A stretch of DNA of 9,049 bases from Bacillota bacterium (lineage in GTDB: Bacteria > Bacillota > Sulfobacillia > Thermaerobacterales > Thermaerobacteraceae): the NCBI GenBank assembly GCA_003242195.1, contig QGUQ01000056.1, positions 1-9,049 of the forward strand, read 5' to 3'. The stretch's first letter is position 1; each line of letters opens with the position of its first letter. A model generated the notes under the pieces. It was not told where the DNA came from, ran no database searches, and worked only from the letters and a program-made list of their open reading frames with translations. Shown piece after piece: positions 1-5,629 of the stretch. The position numbers and the translations under genes are program-made.

Positions 1-1383
1 TCGGAACGGTGCGAAGGCGTGCGCCATTTCGACGCCGGGCGGCAGGACGGCTCTGGGAACGCCAGCCGGGAGGCCTGCGGCCATCGCCATCCGGCGACGT
101 GGCTGTCGCGTGCGGGCGGGCGATGGGGGCTCGGCGTCGTCCCCGCGGCCCGTAACGGCCAGGTCTGCCGGCTCCGCATCCGGCTCCGCATCCACCGCTT
201 CAGACTCCGCCGGCGGGGCCGGGAGTACCGACGGTTGCTCCGCCGCGGCATCGTGTGGCGTCTCGGCCGAGAGCTCCAAAGCCATCTCTGCGAGTTCCGA
301 TCCCGCCGTCTCTGCCAGTTCCGGCGCCATATCCGCGGGTTCCGGCACTGGCTCCGGTTCAGGTTCCGGGGCTAGCTCCGCTTCAGGTTCCGGGGCGGAG
401 TCCGGGCCGGCCTGGGCTGCGGCTTCCTGACACGGTCCGGCCATGGCTTCCAGCCCGGGCTCGGTTTCGAGTCCCTGAACCGAGTCCGCCGGCACAAGAT
501 CGCCGGGTTGTGGCGGCGCCGAAGCCGCCACGCCCGCCAAGGCCTCCTCAGGAGGCGGCGGCGTGCCGGTGGCGGTGCCACCGCCGGGAACGGGTTCCGG
601 GGCTGCGCCGCTGCCCGCGAGGGTCCCGCCGACGCCGCGCGCACCGGCCTCGGGCAGGCTGTTGTCTGCGGGGAGGGCTGCGGCGCTGTAACGTCCGTGG
701 CCGTTGCTTCCCGCAGGCGCGGGGAGCGGGGAGGGCCGCTTCCCTGCCCCGGCTGCCCCCAGCGCCGTCACGGGTGCGGTCGCCGAGAGCGGCTGACGCG
801 GGCCGCCGAAGTAGGTGACGAGGCCGGCGTACAGAGCGGTGGCCAGTTCGGCGACGGGCCAGCCCGCGGGTATGCTTACCCGCACCACCGGCCCGGCGAC
901 GCCGGTTGGGCGGGCGGGTAGCAGCTCCCAGGTGTCGACGGGCACGTGGCACTGCCGCACCGGGCCCCGCCCGCAGGCCTGCAAGGCACGGGCCAGTACC
1001 CTCGCCAGCCGCCAGCTGGCCAGCGGGTGGTGGCGCGCTCCTTCCACCGTGGCGGCGCGAGCCACGGCGTCCACCGTGACCGTGATGGCGGCGTCGCTGG
1101 CGGCCGGCGGTTCGTCCCGGGACCCGATGGCCGGCACGATGTCGGCCCCCGCCGCCCGGAGGCGGGCGGCCAGTTCCTGCTCCAGCGCCGCACGGGCGCG
1201 GGCGATCCCGCCCTCCACGTGAAGGGTGACCCGGCGCCGGAGAAGCACCGAGTCGACGGCGGCGACGCCGGAAACGGGATCGACGTGAACCGAGTGGCCG
1301 AGGTGCTCGAGGACTCTCACCCACGTGGCGGTCCCGCCGGGATCGACGGGTACGAGCCACCGGTGCCGGATCACGACCTGCAT
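1..1383 (-). CDS. Amidase_3-like protein lacking catalytic residues, with Pro/Glu-rich linker (partial, runs off left edge)
   Basis: The frame is open from an ATG at 1383 to the window edge: 461 codons with no stop. AGGGGGG lies 6 nt upstream of the start. By eye, residues 49-194 follow the order of an N-acetylmuramoyl-L-alanine amidase (amidase_3) fold: a first strand ending in HVEGG (55-59), a helix rich in Leu and Ala up to AAGADIV (77-83), SDAAITVTVDA (95-105), a helix at 121-138, the strand VVRVSI (166-171) and a final helix to YFGG (191-194). The zinc and catalytic residues of active enzymes are not there: DPGHGG reads HVEGG, the SIHANA histidine is Val, and the VE.GF glutamate is Ser. 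Residues 8-45 may be a small stalk-like domain. Residues 200-420 are a Pro/Glu/Ala linker with 8-residue repeats, then a basic stretch (PRRR). No signal peptide is seen. The coding frame is certain; the fold is inference. The protein is probably not an active amidase. It shares a strand with the membrane protein upstream, 90 bp away. Confidence 0.75.
   Translation of the reverse strand, partial: MQVVIRHRWLVPVDPGGTATWVRVLEHLGHSVHVDPVSGVAAVDSVLLRRRVTLHVEGGIARARAALEQELAARLRAAGADIVPAIGSRDEPPAASDAAITVTVDAVARAATVEGARHHPLASWRLARVLARALQACGRGPVRQCHVPVDTWELLPARPTGVAGPVVRVSIPAGWPVAELATALYAGLVTYFGGPRQPLSATAPVTALGAAGAGKRPSPLPAPAGSNGHGRYSAAALPADNSLPEAGARGVGGTLAGSGAAPEPVPGGGTATGTPPPPEEALAGVAASAPPQPGDLVPADSVQGLETEPGLEAMAGPCQEAAAQAGPDSAPEPEAELAPEPEPEPVPEPADMAPELAETAGSELAEMALELSAETPHDAAAEQPSVLPAPPAESEAVDAEPDAEPADLAVTGRGDDAEPPSPARTRQPRRRMAMAAGLPAGVPRAVLPPGVEMAHAFAPFR
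168..191. repeat. Tandem 12-bp repeat, two perfect copies
   Basis: CCGGCTCCGCAT occurs twice head to tail (168-179 and 180-191). On the minus strand it encodes the in-frame repeat DAEP-DAEP within the acidic linker. The unit is a multiple of three, so changes in copy number would keep the frame. Confidence 0.85.
277..396. repeat. Degenerate 24-bp (8-codon) repeats in the linker
   Basis: The 15-mer TTCAGGTTCCGGGGC is present at 358-372 and again exactly 24 bp later at 382-396. A second, imperfect pair built on TCTCTGC-AGTTCCG lies around 284-325, also with a 24-bp period. On the minus strand these give 8-residue units of the type APEPEAEL/APEPEPEP and ELAETAGS/ELAEMAL. This is consistent with a linker grown by repeat duplication. 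Confidence 0.7.
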
Positions 1384-1473
1384 GTGCGTCCCCCCTGGCG
1401 CGCTGGTTCACCATACGCGCTCGCACCGCAGGGCGTTCCGCCCAGGACGGGTGGGCAGGAGCCCATTTCAGTT

Positions 1474-1956
1474 TCAGTTCCGGCCGGTGGGCCCGCCCAG
1501 CATGGCGCCCAGCAAGCCGCCGTAGACGGCGTGGGCCGCGGCCGCCACGAAGGCGCTGCGGGCACCGGAGAAGCCCATGCCCAGGAAGCCGGGGCCGGGG
1601 CCGCCGTAGCCCAGCGCTCCCAGCAGGGGCAGTATGACCAGGGCTCCGATCAACCAGACGGCTAGCCCGTAGGCTACGCCGGTGACGGCGTTGCCCGCGG
1701 GGGCGACGGTCCGGAACAGGATGCCCCAGAGGACCGCCGCCACCAGGAGCAGCGCCACCCCCGTAAGGGAAACCGCCGGCGACGCCACGATGGCGCCCTC
1801 TTCCAGCCGCAGGGCGGACGCGACGAAGCGGCTGAAGGCGCCGCGCTCGGTGCCCAGGAGGGGCTGGAGCACGTAAACCGTTGCGATCTGGGCGAGGCCG
1901 GCGATCACCGACGCGCCGGCCACGCGTGCCAGTGGCGCCGCGCGAACCTGTGCCAT
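1474..1956 (-). CDS. Four-helix integral membrane protein of unknown function
   Basis: A 160-residue protein starts at ATG 1956, chosen because GAGGAG (1965-1970) lies 8 nt upstream. The frame extends to 2037, but those extra 27 residues are Pro/Gly-rich and no binding site supports the upstream start. Four hydrophobic segments are visible at about residues 12-30, 62-82, 90-113 and 132-154, joined by short loops, with the motif HAVYGGLLGAMLG near the C terminus. A Gly-rich last helix with a His-x-x-Tyr-Gly pattern recalls small uncharacterised families such as DUF6789, but that link is from memory and weak. The gene is divergent from ctaA (229 bp between starts) and upstream of the amidase-like gene, with which it is probably co-transcribed. 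Its position beside the oxidase genes does not establish a respiratory role. Confidence 0.8.
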   Translation of the reverse strand: MAQVRAAPLARVAGASVIAGLAQIATVYVLQPLLGTERGAFSRFVASALRLEEGAIVASPAVSLTGVALLLVAAVLWGILFRTVAPAGNAVTGVAYGLAVWLIGALVILPLLGALGYGGPGPGFLGMGFSGARSAFVAAAAHAVYGGLLGAMLGGPTGRN

Positions 1957-2185
1957 GTTCTCCACTCCTCGCCACGGGTCTCGCGGGTAATATGCCCCAC
2001 CCGGGGCCGCCGGGTCCCGGGGAGCCGGCGCCGGCACCGCGCCGGGCGGTGTGGAGTGGGAAGGACCTTGCCCGGTTCGTCCCGATGGGCTACGTTGGGG
2101 CTGGTGTCAGGCAGGATCCCGTCGGATGCCGGCGCCTTGCAAGCGCGGAAACCGTCCTGGAAAGGGGAAGAGCGGGGGTCGAGGA
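1957..2185. other. Divergent intergenic region between the membrane-protein gene and ctaA
   Basis: 229 bp, strongly GC-rich and with no credible gene. It must hold the promoters for ctaA (plus) and for the minus-strand pair. GC-rich palindromic stretches are present, for example CACCGC/GCGGTG flanking a 5-nt loop at 2036-2052 and GCCGGCGCCGGC-like sequence just before it. No convincing minus-strand promoter was recognised. Confidence 0.5.
2068..2096 (+). promoter_or_regulatory. Possible weak sigma-A promoter for ctaA
   Basis: TTGCCC (2068-2073) and TACGTT (2091-2096) are separated by exactly 17 bp and lie about 90 bp upstream of the ctaA start. The -35 matches the consensus at 4 of 6 positions and the -10 at only 3 of 6. 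This is a candidate rather than a confident call. Confidence 0.25.
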
Positions 2186-3172
2186 ATGTCACGGTTCCTG
2201 AAGCCGCTGGCCGTGGTCGCCACCGTCAGCATGTACCTGGTCCTGATTGCCGGTGCCCTCGTGTCCGCTACCGGCTCGGGCGACGGTTGCGGCCGGTCGT
2301 GGCCGCTGTGCGGCTCGCCGGTGTGGACGGTCGAGGCGGTGATCGAGTTCAGCCATCGCGTGATCTCGGGCCTGGCCGCGCTGGCCGTCGTGGCCTTCGT
2401 ACCGGTGGCGCTGCGCGCCCTGCCCGGCCGCCGGGACGCACGCTGGCTGGGCTTCCTGGGGGTCGGCTTCCTGGTCCTGCAGTCGGGCCTCGGGGCGGGC
2501 GTGGTCCTCTGGGGCCAGCCCGACGCCGTGCTCGCCCTCCATTTCGGCATCTCTCTCGCGTCCTTTGCCGCCGTGGCATTGCTGGCGGTGCTCGTGTTCC
2601 AGGAGGCCGGGGCTGCCGGGGACGCGCGGCCGGGCGCCCTGGCGGGCGTTGCGCCGATGGCGTTCGTCCCCCCGTCACCTCGGCTGCGGCGGTGGATCTG
2701 GTTCACCCTGGCGTTGAGCTACGTGATCGTGTACACGGGGGCGTACGTGCGCCATACCCTGTCCAGCTTGGCCTGTCCCGCGTGGCCGCTGTGCGGCGTG
2801 CCGGTGACGGGGGCGGCTGCCATCCAGATGACCCACCGCGCCGGAGCGGGCCTGCTGGCCCTGGCCATCGCCGTCCTGGCGTGGCTGGCTTACCGGGAGC
2901 GGCATGCCAGGCCGGACCTGTTCCGCGGCAGCGTGGCGGCGCTCATCCTCGTGGGCTTGCAGAGCATCACCGGCGGGCTGATCGTGCTCACCCGCCTGTC
3001 GCTGGCCTCCACGCTCACCCACAGCGGCGTGATCACCCTGCTGTTCGCCGTCCTGGCCTACCTGTGTCTCCAGGTGGCCCGTGACGAGGCGGGAGAGCCT
3101 GGCGGCCGGCGAGCGGCGCTGGCACCCGTCGCTTCCGGTGGAGACACCGCCCGGGTAGCCGCCCACTCTTGA
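2186..3172 (+). CDS. ctaA: Heme A synthase (COX15/CtaA family)
   Basis: A 328-residue polytopic membrane protein that oxidises the C8 methyl of heme O to the formyl group of heme A, the cofactor of the downstream oxidase. The Bacillus-type signature is complete: a first extracellular cysteine pair C35 and C42 (six residues between), E54 and H57 in EFSHR, H119, a second pair C197 and C203 (five between), H217 in MTHR and H279 in LTHS. The two halves repeat each other (SWPLCG and AWPLCG loops), as expected of this internally duplicated fold, and about eight helices can be traced. The start is the ATG at 2186, preceded by GGGGGTCGAGG. The frame is open further upstream to 2051, but that part is not membrane-like. 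A Gly/Ala-rich hydrophilic tail of about 30 residues ends the protein. The gene is convergent with ctaB. Confidence 0.96.
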   Translation: MSRFLKPLAVVATVSMYLVLIAGALVSATGSGDGCGRSWPLCGSPVWTVEAVIEFSHRVISGLAALAVVAFVPVALRALPGRRDARWLGFLGVGFLVLQSGLGAGVVLWGQPDAVLALHFGISLASFAAVALLAVLVFQEAGAAGDARPGALAGVAPMAFVPPSPRLRRWIWFTLALSYVIVYTGAYVRHTLSSLACPAWPLCGVPVTGAAAIQMTHRAGAGLLALAIAVLAWLAYRERHARPDLFRGSVAALILVGLQSITGGLIVLTRLSLASTLTHSGVITLLFAVLAYLCLQVARDEAGEPGGRRAALAPVASGGDTARVAAHS

Positions 3173-3178
3173 GTCAAA

Positions 3179-3194
3179 GACGCGGAGACGCGGA
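3179..3194. repeat. Two tandem copies of GACGCGGA
   Basis: GACGCGGA is repeated head to tail immediately before the terminator stem, overlapping its first two bases. It is short and of unknown significance. Confidence 0.5.
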
Positions 3195-3234
3195 GCCACG
3201 GCTCGCGGGGGTGAGCCGTGGCTCGTTGCATTTT
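3193..3234 (+). terminator. Hairpin terminator after ctaA
   Basis: GAGCCACGGCTC (3193-3204) and GAGCCGTGGCTC (3213-3224) are perfect 12-bp complementary arms around the 8-nt loop GCGGGGGT. GTTGCATTTT follows on the plus strand, a modest U-tract suited to ending ctaA transcripts 20 bp past its stop. On the minus side (ctaB) no T-run follows, so termination there is less certain. Confidence 0.8.
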
Positions 3235-3265
3235 CCCCTGCTTTTTCCTGTTTTCGCTTTAGCGG

Positions 3266-4177
3266 CTAGAGGAGGCTGACGTCCAGGACCATGGCTGTGA
3301 AGAGGGAGAGCAGGTAGATGTTGGAGTAACTGAACAGGGCCCGGGCCCGGCTCTCCGAGCCGTCTCCCAAGAGCGCGTGGGCCGCCCGCACGAGCTGGCC
3401 GCCCAGCAACAGCGCGGCCAGCAGGTACAACCAGCCTAGCACACCGAAGGCGTACAGGACCAGGGTCGTGGCCACCAGCAGCCAGGTATAGAGGTAGATC
3501 TGCCGGCGGGTGGCCTCCTCGCCGCGGACGACCGGCAGCATGGGTACCCGGGCCTGGGCGTACTCGTCCCGCAGGGCCAGGGCCAGCGCCCAGAAGTGGG
3601 GCGGCGTCCAGAAGAAGACGATGAGGAACATGATGAAGGCAGCCCAGTCCACTCTCCCGGTCACCGCCGCCCAGCCGATCAGCGGTCCCACGGCGCCGGC
3701 GGCGCCGCCGATGACGATGTTCTGCGGCGTGCGCCGCTTCAACCACACCGTGTAGACGAGCACATAAAATAGGATGCCGCCTACCGCGAGGTAAGCCGTC
3801 AAGGGATTGACGAGGGCGTAGAGCAGGACGAAGGAGGTCACGCCCAGGGCGACGGCAAAGGCGACCGCCCGCGCCGGCGTCACGCGACCCGTCACCACGG
3901 GCCGCTTGCTGGTCCGTCGCATGACGGCGTCGATGTCCCGGTCGAGGACGTGGTTCAGCGCGCCCGCCGACCCGCCGGCCATCAGCGTGCCGGCCAGGGT
4001 GGCCAGCAGAACGCCGGGGGCCGGGGCGTCACCCTCCGCGACCCACATGGCGGCGGCCGTGGTGATGAGCACGAGCAGCATGACGCCTGGCTTCATCAAG
4101 ATGAGGTAGTCGCGCAGCGCCTCGCTGAGGCTCGTTCCCAGGGACCGGGTGAGCACCGCGCTGTTCGGAACGCTCAT
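3266..4177 (-). CDS. ctaB: Protoheme IX farnesyltransferase (heme O synthase, UbiA family)
   Basis: A 303-residue membrane prenyltransferase that adds the farnesyl group of farnesyl diphosphate to protoheme IX, giving heme O for CtaA. The first Asp-rich motif of the UbiA family is N75-x3-D79-x3-D83 in NHVLDRDID, followed by RRTSKRP (87-93). The second conserved loop has D204-E-Y and VPMLPVVRGE (211-220). The conserved FFWTPPHFWALA stretch at 188-199 is typical of heme O synthases, and about nine helices are visible. Four in-frame ATGs lie close together. The one at 4177 was chosen because GGAGG (complement of 4186-4190) sits 8 nt upstream, whereas the longest reading starts at 4243 and adds 22 residues. 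The gene is divergent from ctaC and convergent with ctaA, so the two heme enzymes are not in one operon. Confidence 0.96.
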   Translation of the reverse strand: MSVPNSAVLTRSLGTSLSEALRDYLILMKPGVMLLVLITTAAAMWVAEGDAPAPGVLLATLAGTLMAGGSAGALNHVLDRDIDAVMRRTSKRPVVTGRVTPARAVAFAVALGVTSFVLLYALVNPLTAYLAVGGILFYVLVYTVWLKRRTPQNIVIGGAAGAVGPLIGWAAVTGRVDWAAFIMFLIVFFWTPPHFWALALALRDEYAQARVPMLPVVRGEEATRRQIYLYTWLLVATTLVLYAFGVLGWLYLLAALLLGGQLVRAAHALLGDGSESRARALFSYSNIYLLSLFTAMVLDVSLL

Positions 4178-4297
4178 CGACCTTGCCTCCATCCCCGCAG
4201 AGTGGCCGGGAGCCATCCCCAAAAATCTTATTACTTCAGACAAAGAATGCCTTGATCGGGGCGTTCAATGCTTCCGAGCGGGCACCCCATTTGGGCG

Positions 4298-4333
4298 CGG
4301 GCGTCGTCCGTCCGACGCCCGATGCGGCATCGG
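4298..4333. repeat. Two adjacent inverted repeats
   Basis: CGGGCGTCG (4298-4306) and CGACGCCCG (4313-4321) form a perfect 9-bp stem with a 6-nt loop. Overlapping its right arm, CCGATG (4319-4324) and CATCGG (4328-4333) form a 6-bp stem with a 3-nt loop, so the two structures are mutually exclusive at their junction. There is no T-run after either, so these are not clear terminators. They lie in the leader or upstream region of ctaB, depending on the unknown start site. Confidence 0.6.
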
Positions 4334-4381
4334 TTATAAGCCCGATGGCCCCGTTGCGCCACGTCGGGGACTCTTGATATC

Positions 4382-4400
4382 GAGACTCGAAAGAGACTCG
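4382..4400. repeat. GAGACTCG direct repeat with 11-bp phase
   Basis: GAGACTCG occurs at 4382-4389 and 4393-4400, start to start 11 bp, about one helical turn. A related GACTC lies upstream at 4369-4373. The pair sits about 105 bp before the ctaC -35 element and could be a regulator site. This is unproven. Confidence 0.4.
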
Positions 4401-4503
4401 GGCGCGTCGAGGCTTCGCCACCATTCTACCGATTGGAGCGGCAGACACAAGGGAGATCCTTTTGAGCGCCCGTTTGAAATTGCAACAGATGTCAAGTCTC
4501 GCC

Positions 4504-4532
4504 TTGCGTGGTAGGGGGTGATCCCGTACAAT
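4504..4532 (+). promoter_or_regulatory. Sigma-A-like promoter for the oxidase operon
   Basis: TTGCGT (4504-4509) and TACAAT (4527-4532) are separated by exactly 17 bp. The -10 matches the consensus at 5 of 6 positions. Transcription would begin near 4539, leaving a leader of about 160 nt before the preferred ctaC start at 4700. This is the best promoter match found between ctaB and ctaC. Confidence 0.55.
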
Positions 4533-4546
4533 CCTAGGGGATCGCC
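4517..4546. promoter_or_regulatory. Dyad over the ctaC -10 element, possible operator
   Basis: GGTGATCCC (4517-4525) and GGGATCGCC (4538-4546) are inverted arms with one mismatch, and the inner GATCCC/GGGATC is perfect. The centre at 4531-4532 falls on the -10 hexamer. A further outer pair, GTAGGG (4511-4516) and CCCTAC (4559-4564), surrounds it. The placement fits a repressor site, but no regulator is encoded nearby. Confidence 0.4.
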
Positions 4547-4684
4547 ACCGGGTTAACACCCTACATGATCCGACCACACTTTTCGTAACTCGTTTTAGAA
4601 GTGGCTACTGAATGCGAACACGTTGCGCCGGAACCCCCAGCGGCCGGTCGGCTTCCATCCGGGGCGCTCCGGCGCAAGGGGGAA

Positions 4685-4691
4685 GGGGAGG
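4685..4691 (+). promoter_or_regulatory. Ribosome binding site deciding the ctaC start
   Basis: GGGGAGG lies 8 nt before TTG at 4700. The longest reading begins at GTG 4601, which has no such site. A third choice, GTG 4718, has GGAGG (4702-4706) 11 nt upstream. The TTG has the best spacing and leaves a short N terminus before the first hydrophobic segment. Confidence 0.6.
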
Positions 4692-4699
4692 CGGACGGG

Positions 4700-5563
4700 T
4701 TGGAGGCGCGTAGTACGGTGCCGCAGGATGCCGAGGGAGCGAACCGGCGCACGGGTACTCTCGCCAGCGTACTCGTCGCCATCGTTCTCCTCGCCGGCGT
4801 GGCCAGCACGCTCTACGCCTTCCAGCGGTGGTGGTTGCCGCCGCTGATCTCGGAGAACGGGGCGGCCATCGACCGGCTGTTCAACCGGCAGATGGTCGCC
4901 ATGGGCGTCGTCTTCGTGCTCACCCAGGGCATGCTGGCCTGGTTCGTCTGGCGCGCCAGCCGGAGCGAGCGGGCGCTTTACTGGCACGAGAACCGGCGGC
5001 TGGAGATCGGCTGGACCGTCGCCACGGCCGTCGTCATGGCGACCTTCATCCTGATGGGTTACCAGATCTGGGCGGCGCTGCACACGCCGGCGGCGGCCGC
5101 GGCGGGCGGCAAGACCGCCGTCGTCGAGGTGTGGGGCCGGCAGTTCTACTGGGTGGCTCGCTATCCCGGCCCCGACGGCCAGTTTGGGGCCGTGGACCGG
5201 CAGTTCGAAGATTCCCAGAACAATCCCCTGGGCATCGACCCCAATGACCCGGCGGGCAAGGACGACATCGTGATCGACGGTTCCAAGGAACCCATCCCGC
5301 TGCCCGCGGGGTACAAGGTGACCGTGCGGCTGCGATCCAAGGACGTGATCCACAGCTTCTTCGTTCCCCACTTGCGGGTGAAGCTGGACGCGGTGCCGGG
5401 CCAGGTCAACGAGCTGTACATCGACGCGACGCAGCCCGGTCGCTATGAGATCGTCTGCGCTGAGCTCTGCGGCGTCGGCCATTTCCAGATGCGGGGCGAG
5501 GTCCAGGTCATGGAAGAGGCCGAGTGGCAGGCCTGGCTCCAGCAGAAGGCGGCGCAGCAGTGA
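4700..5563 (+). CDS. ctaC: Cytochrome c oxidase subunit II (CuA subunit)
   Basis: 287 residues from TTG 4700; starts at 4601 (320 aa) or 4718 are possible. This subunit takes electrons from cytochrome c into the binuclear CuA centre on the outer face and passes them to subunit I. Hydrophobic segments lie at about 21-40 (probable signal peptide, no lipobox cysteine), 65-84 and 106-127, followed by a cupredoxin domain. All CuA ligands are present: H218 in HSFFVP, then C253, E255, C257, H261 and M264 in CAELCGVGHFQM. D230 of VKLDAVPG and the aromatic strand WGRQFYW are typical of cytochrome c docking and electron entry. The protein stops shortly after the CuA motif, with no cytochrome c domain. 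An Asn/Pro/Asp-rich insert, NPLGIDPNDPAGKDDI (175-190), is absent from the Bacillus CtaC as I recall it and is more like CoxM-type subunits. First gene of the operon. Confidence 0.95.
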   Translation: MEARSTVPQDAEGANRRTGTLASVLVAIVLLAGVASTLYAFQRWWLPPLISENGAAIDRLFNRQMVAMGVVFVLTQGMLAWFVWRASRSERALYWHENRRLEIGWTVATAVVMATFILMGYQIWAALHTPAAAAAGGKTAVVEVWGRQFYWVARYPGPDGQFGAVDRQFEDSQNNPLGIDPNDPAGKDDIVIDGSKEPIPLPAGYKVTVRLRSKDVIHSFFVPHLRVKLDAVPGQVNELYIDATQPGRYEIVCAELCGVGHFQMRGEVQVMEEAEWQAWLQQKAAQQ

Positions 5564-5615
5564 GCGGGCGACCGCGGCGAGCCGGTCAGCCGACGGCGGG
5601 CGGTGTCTTCGGGAG

Positions 5616-5622
5616 AGGAGGA
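5616..5622 (+). promoter_or_regulatory. Ribosome binding site deciding the ctaD start
   Basis: AGGAGGA lies 7 nt before ATG 5630. The frame is open from GTG 5603, but this site lies inside that longer version, so the ATG is preferred. Confidence 0.8.
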
Positions 5623-5629
5623 GAGGTCG

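Larger units (their letters stand above)
4178..4699. other. Divergent intergenic region, ctaB and ctaC control region
   Basis: About 520 bp between the two divergent starts, with visibly more A and T than the coding regions around it. No credible gene was found. Short frames here have basic, non-conserved translations and no ribosome binding site. The stretch holds a promoter for ctaC, a dyad over its -10 element, two hairpin-forming inverted repeats and a phased short repeat, described separately. If ctaC instead starts at GTG 4601, the region ends there, but that start has no ribosome binding site. A promoter for ctaB must also lie here. AT-rich sequence at 4220-4235 is a possible location, but no good hexamer pair was seen. 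Confidence 0.7.

Noticed and set aside
1431..1443. GGGCG/CGCCC mini-hairpin between the two minus-strand genes
   Set aside because: A 5-bp stem with a 3-nt loop and no T-run is expected by chance in DNA this rich in G and C.
548..1975. Minus-strand open frame of 475 codons spanning both left-hand genes
   Set aside because: Out of frame with two better-supported genes; the translation is low-complexity Arg/Gly/Pro with no hydrophobic or conserved pattern.
2056..3084. Second plus-strand frame of 342 codons over ctaA
   Set aside because: Shadow frame; the overlapping ctaA frame has all family residues.
4220..4235. AT-rich patch as a ctaB promoter
   Set aside because: TAATAAGAT on the minus strand has no acceptable -35 at 16-18 bp, so no promoter was called.
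4236..4577. Minus-strand frame of 113 codons in the ctaB-ctaC gap
   Set aside because: No ribosome binding site or recognisable domain, and it overlaps the ctaC promoter and its dyad.
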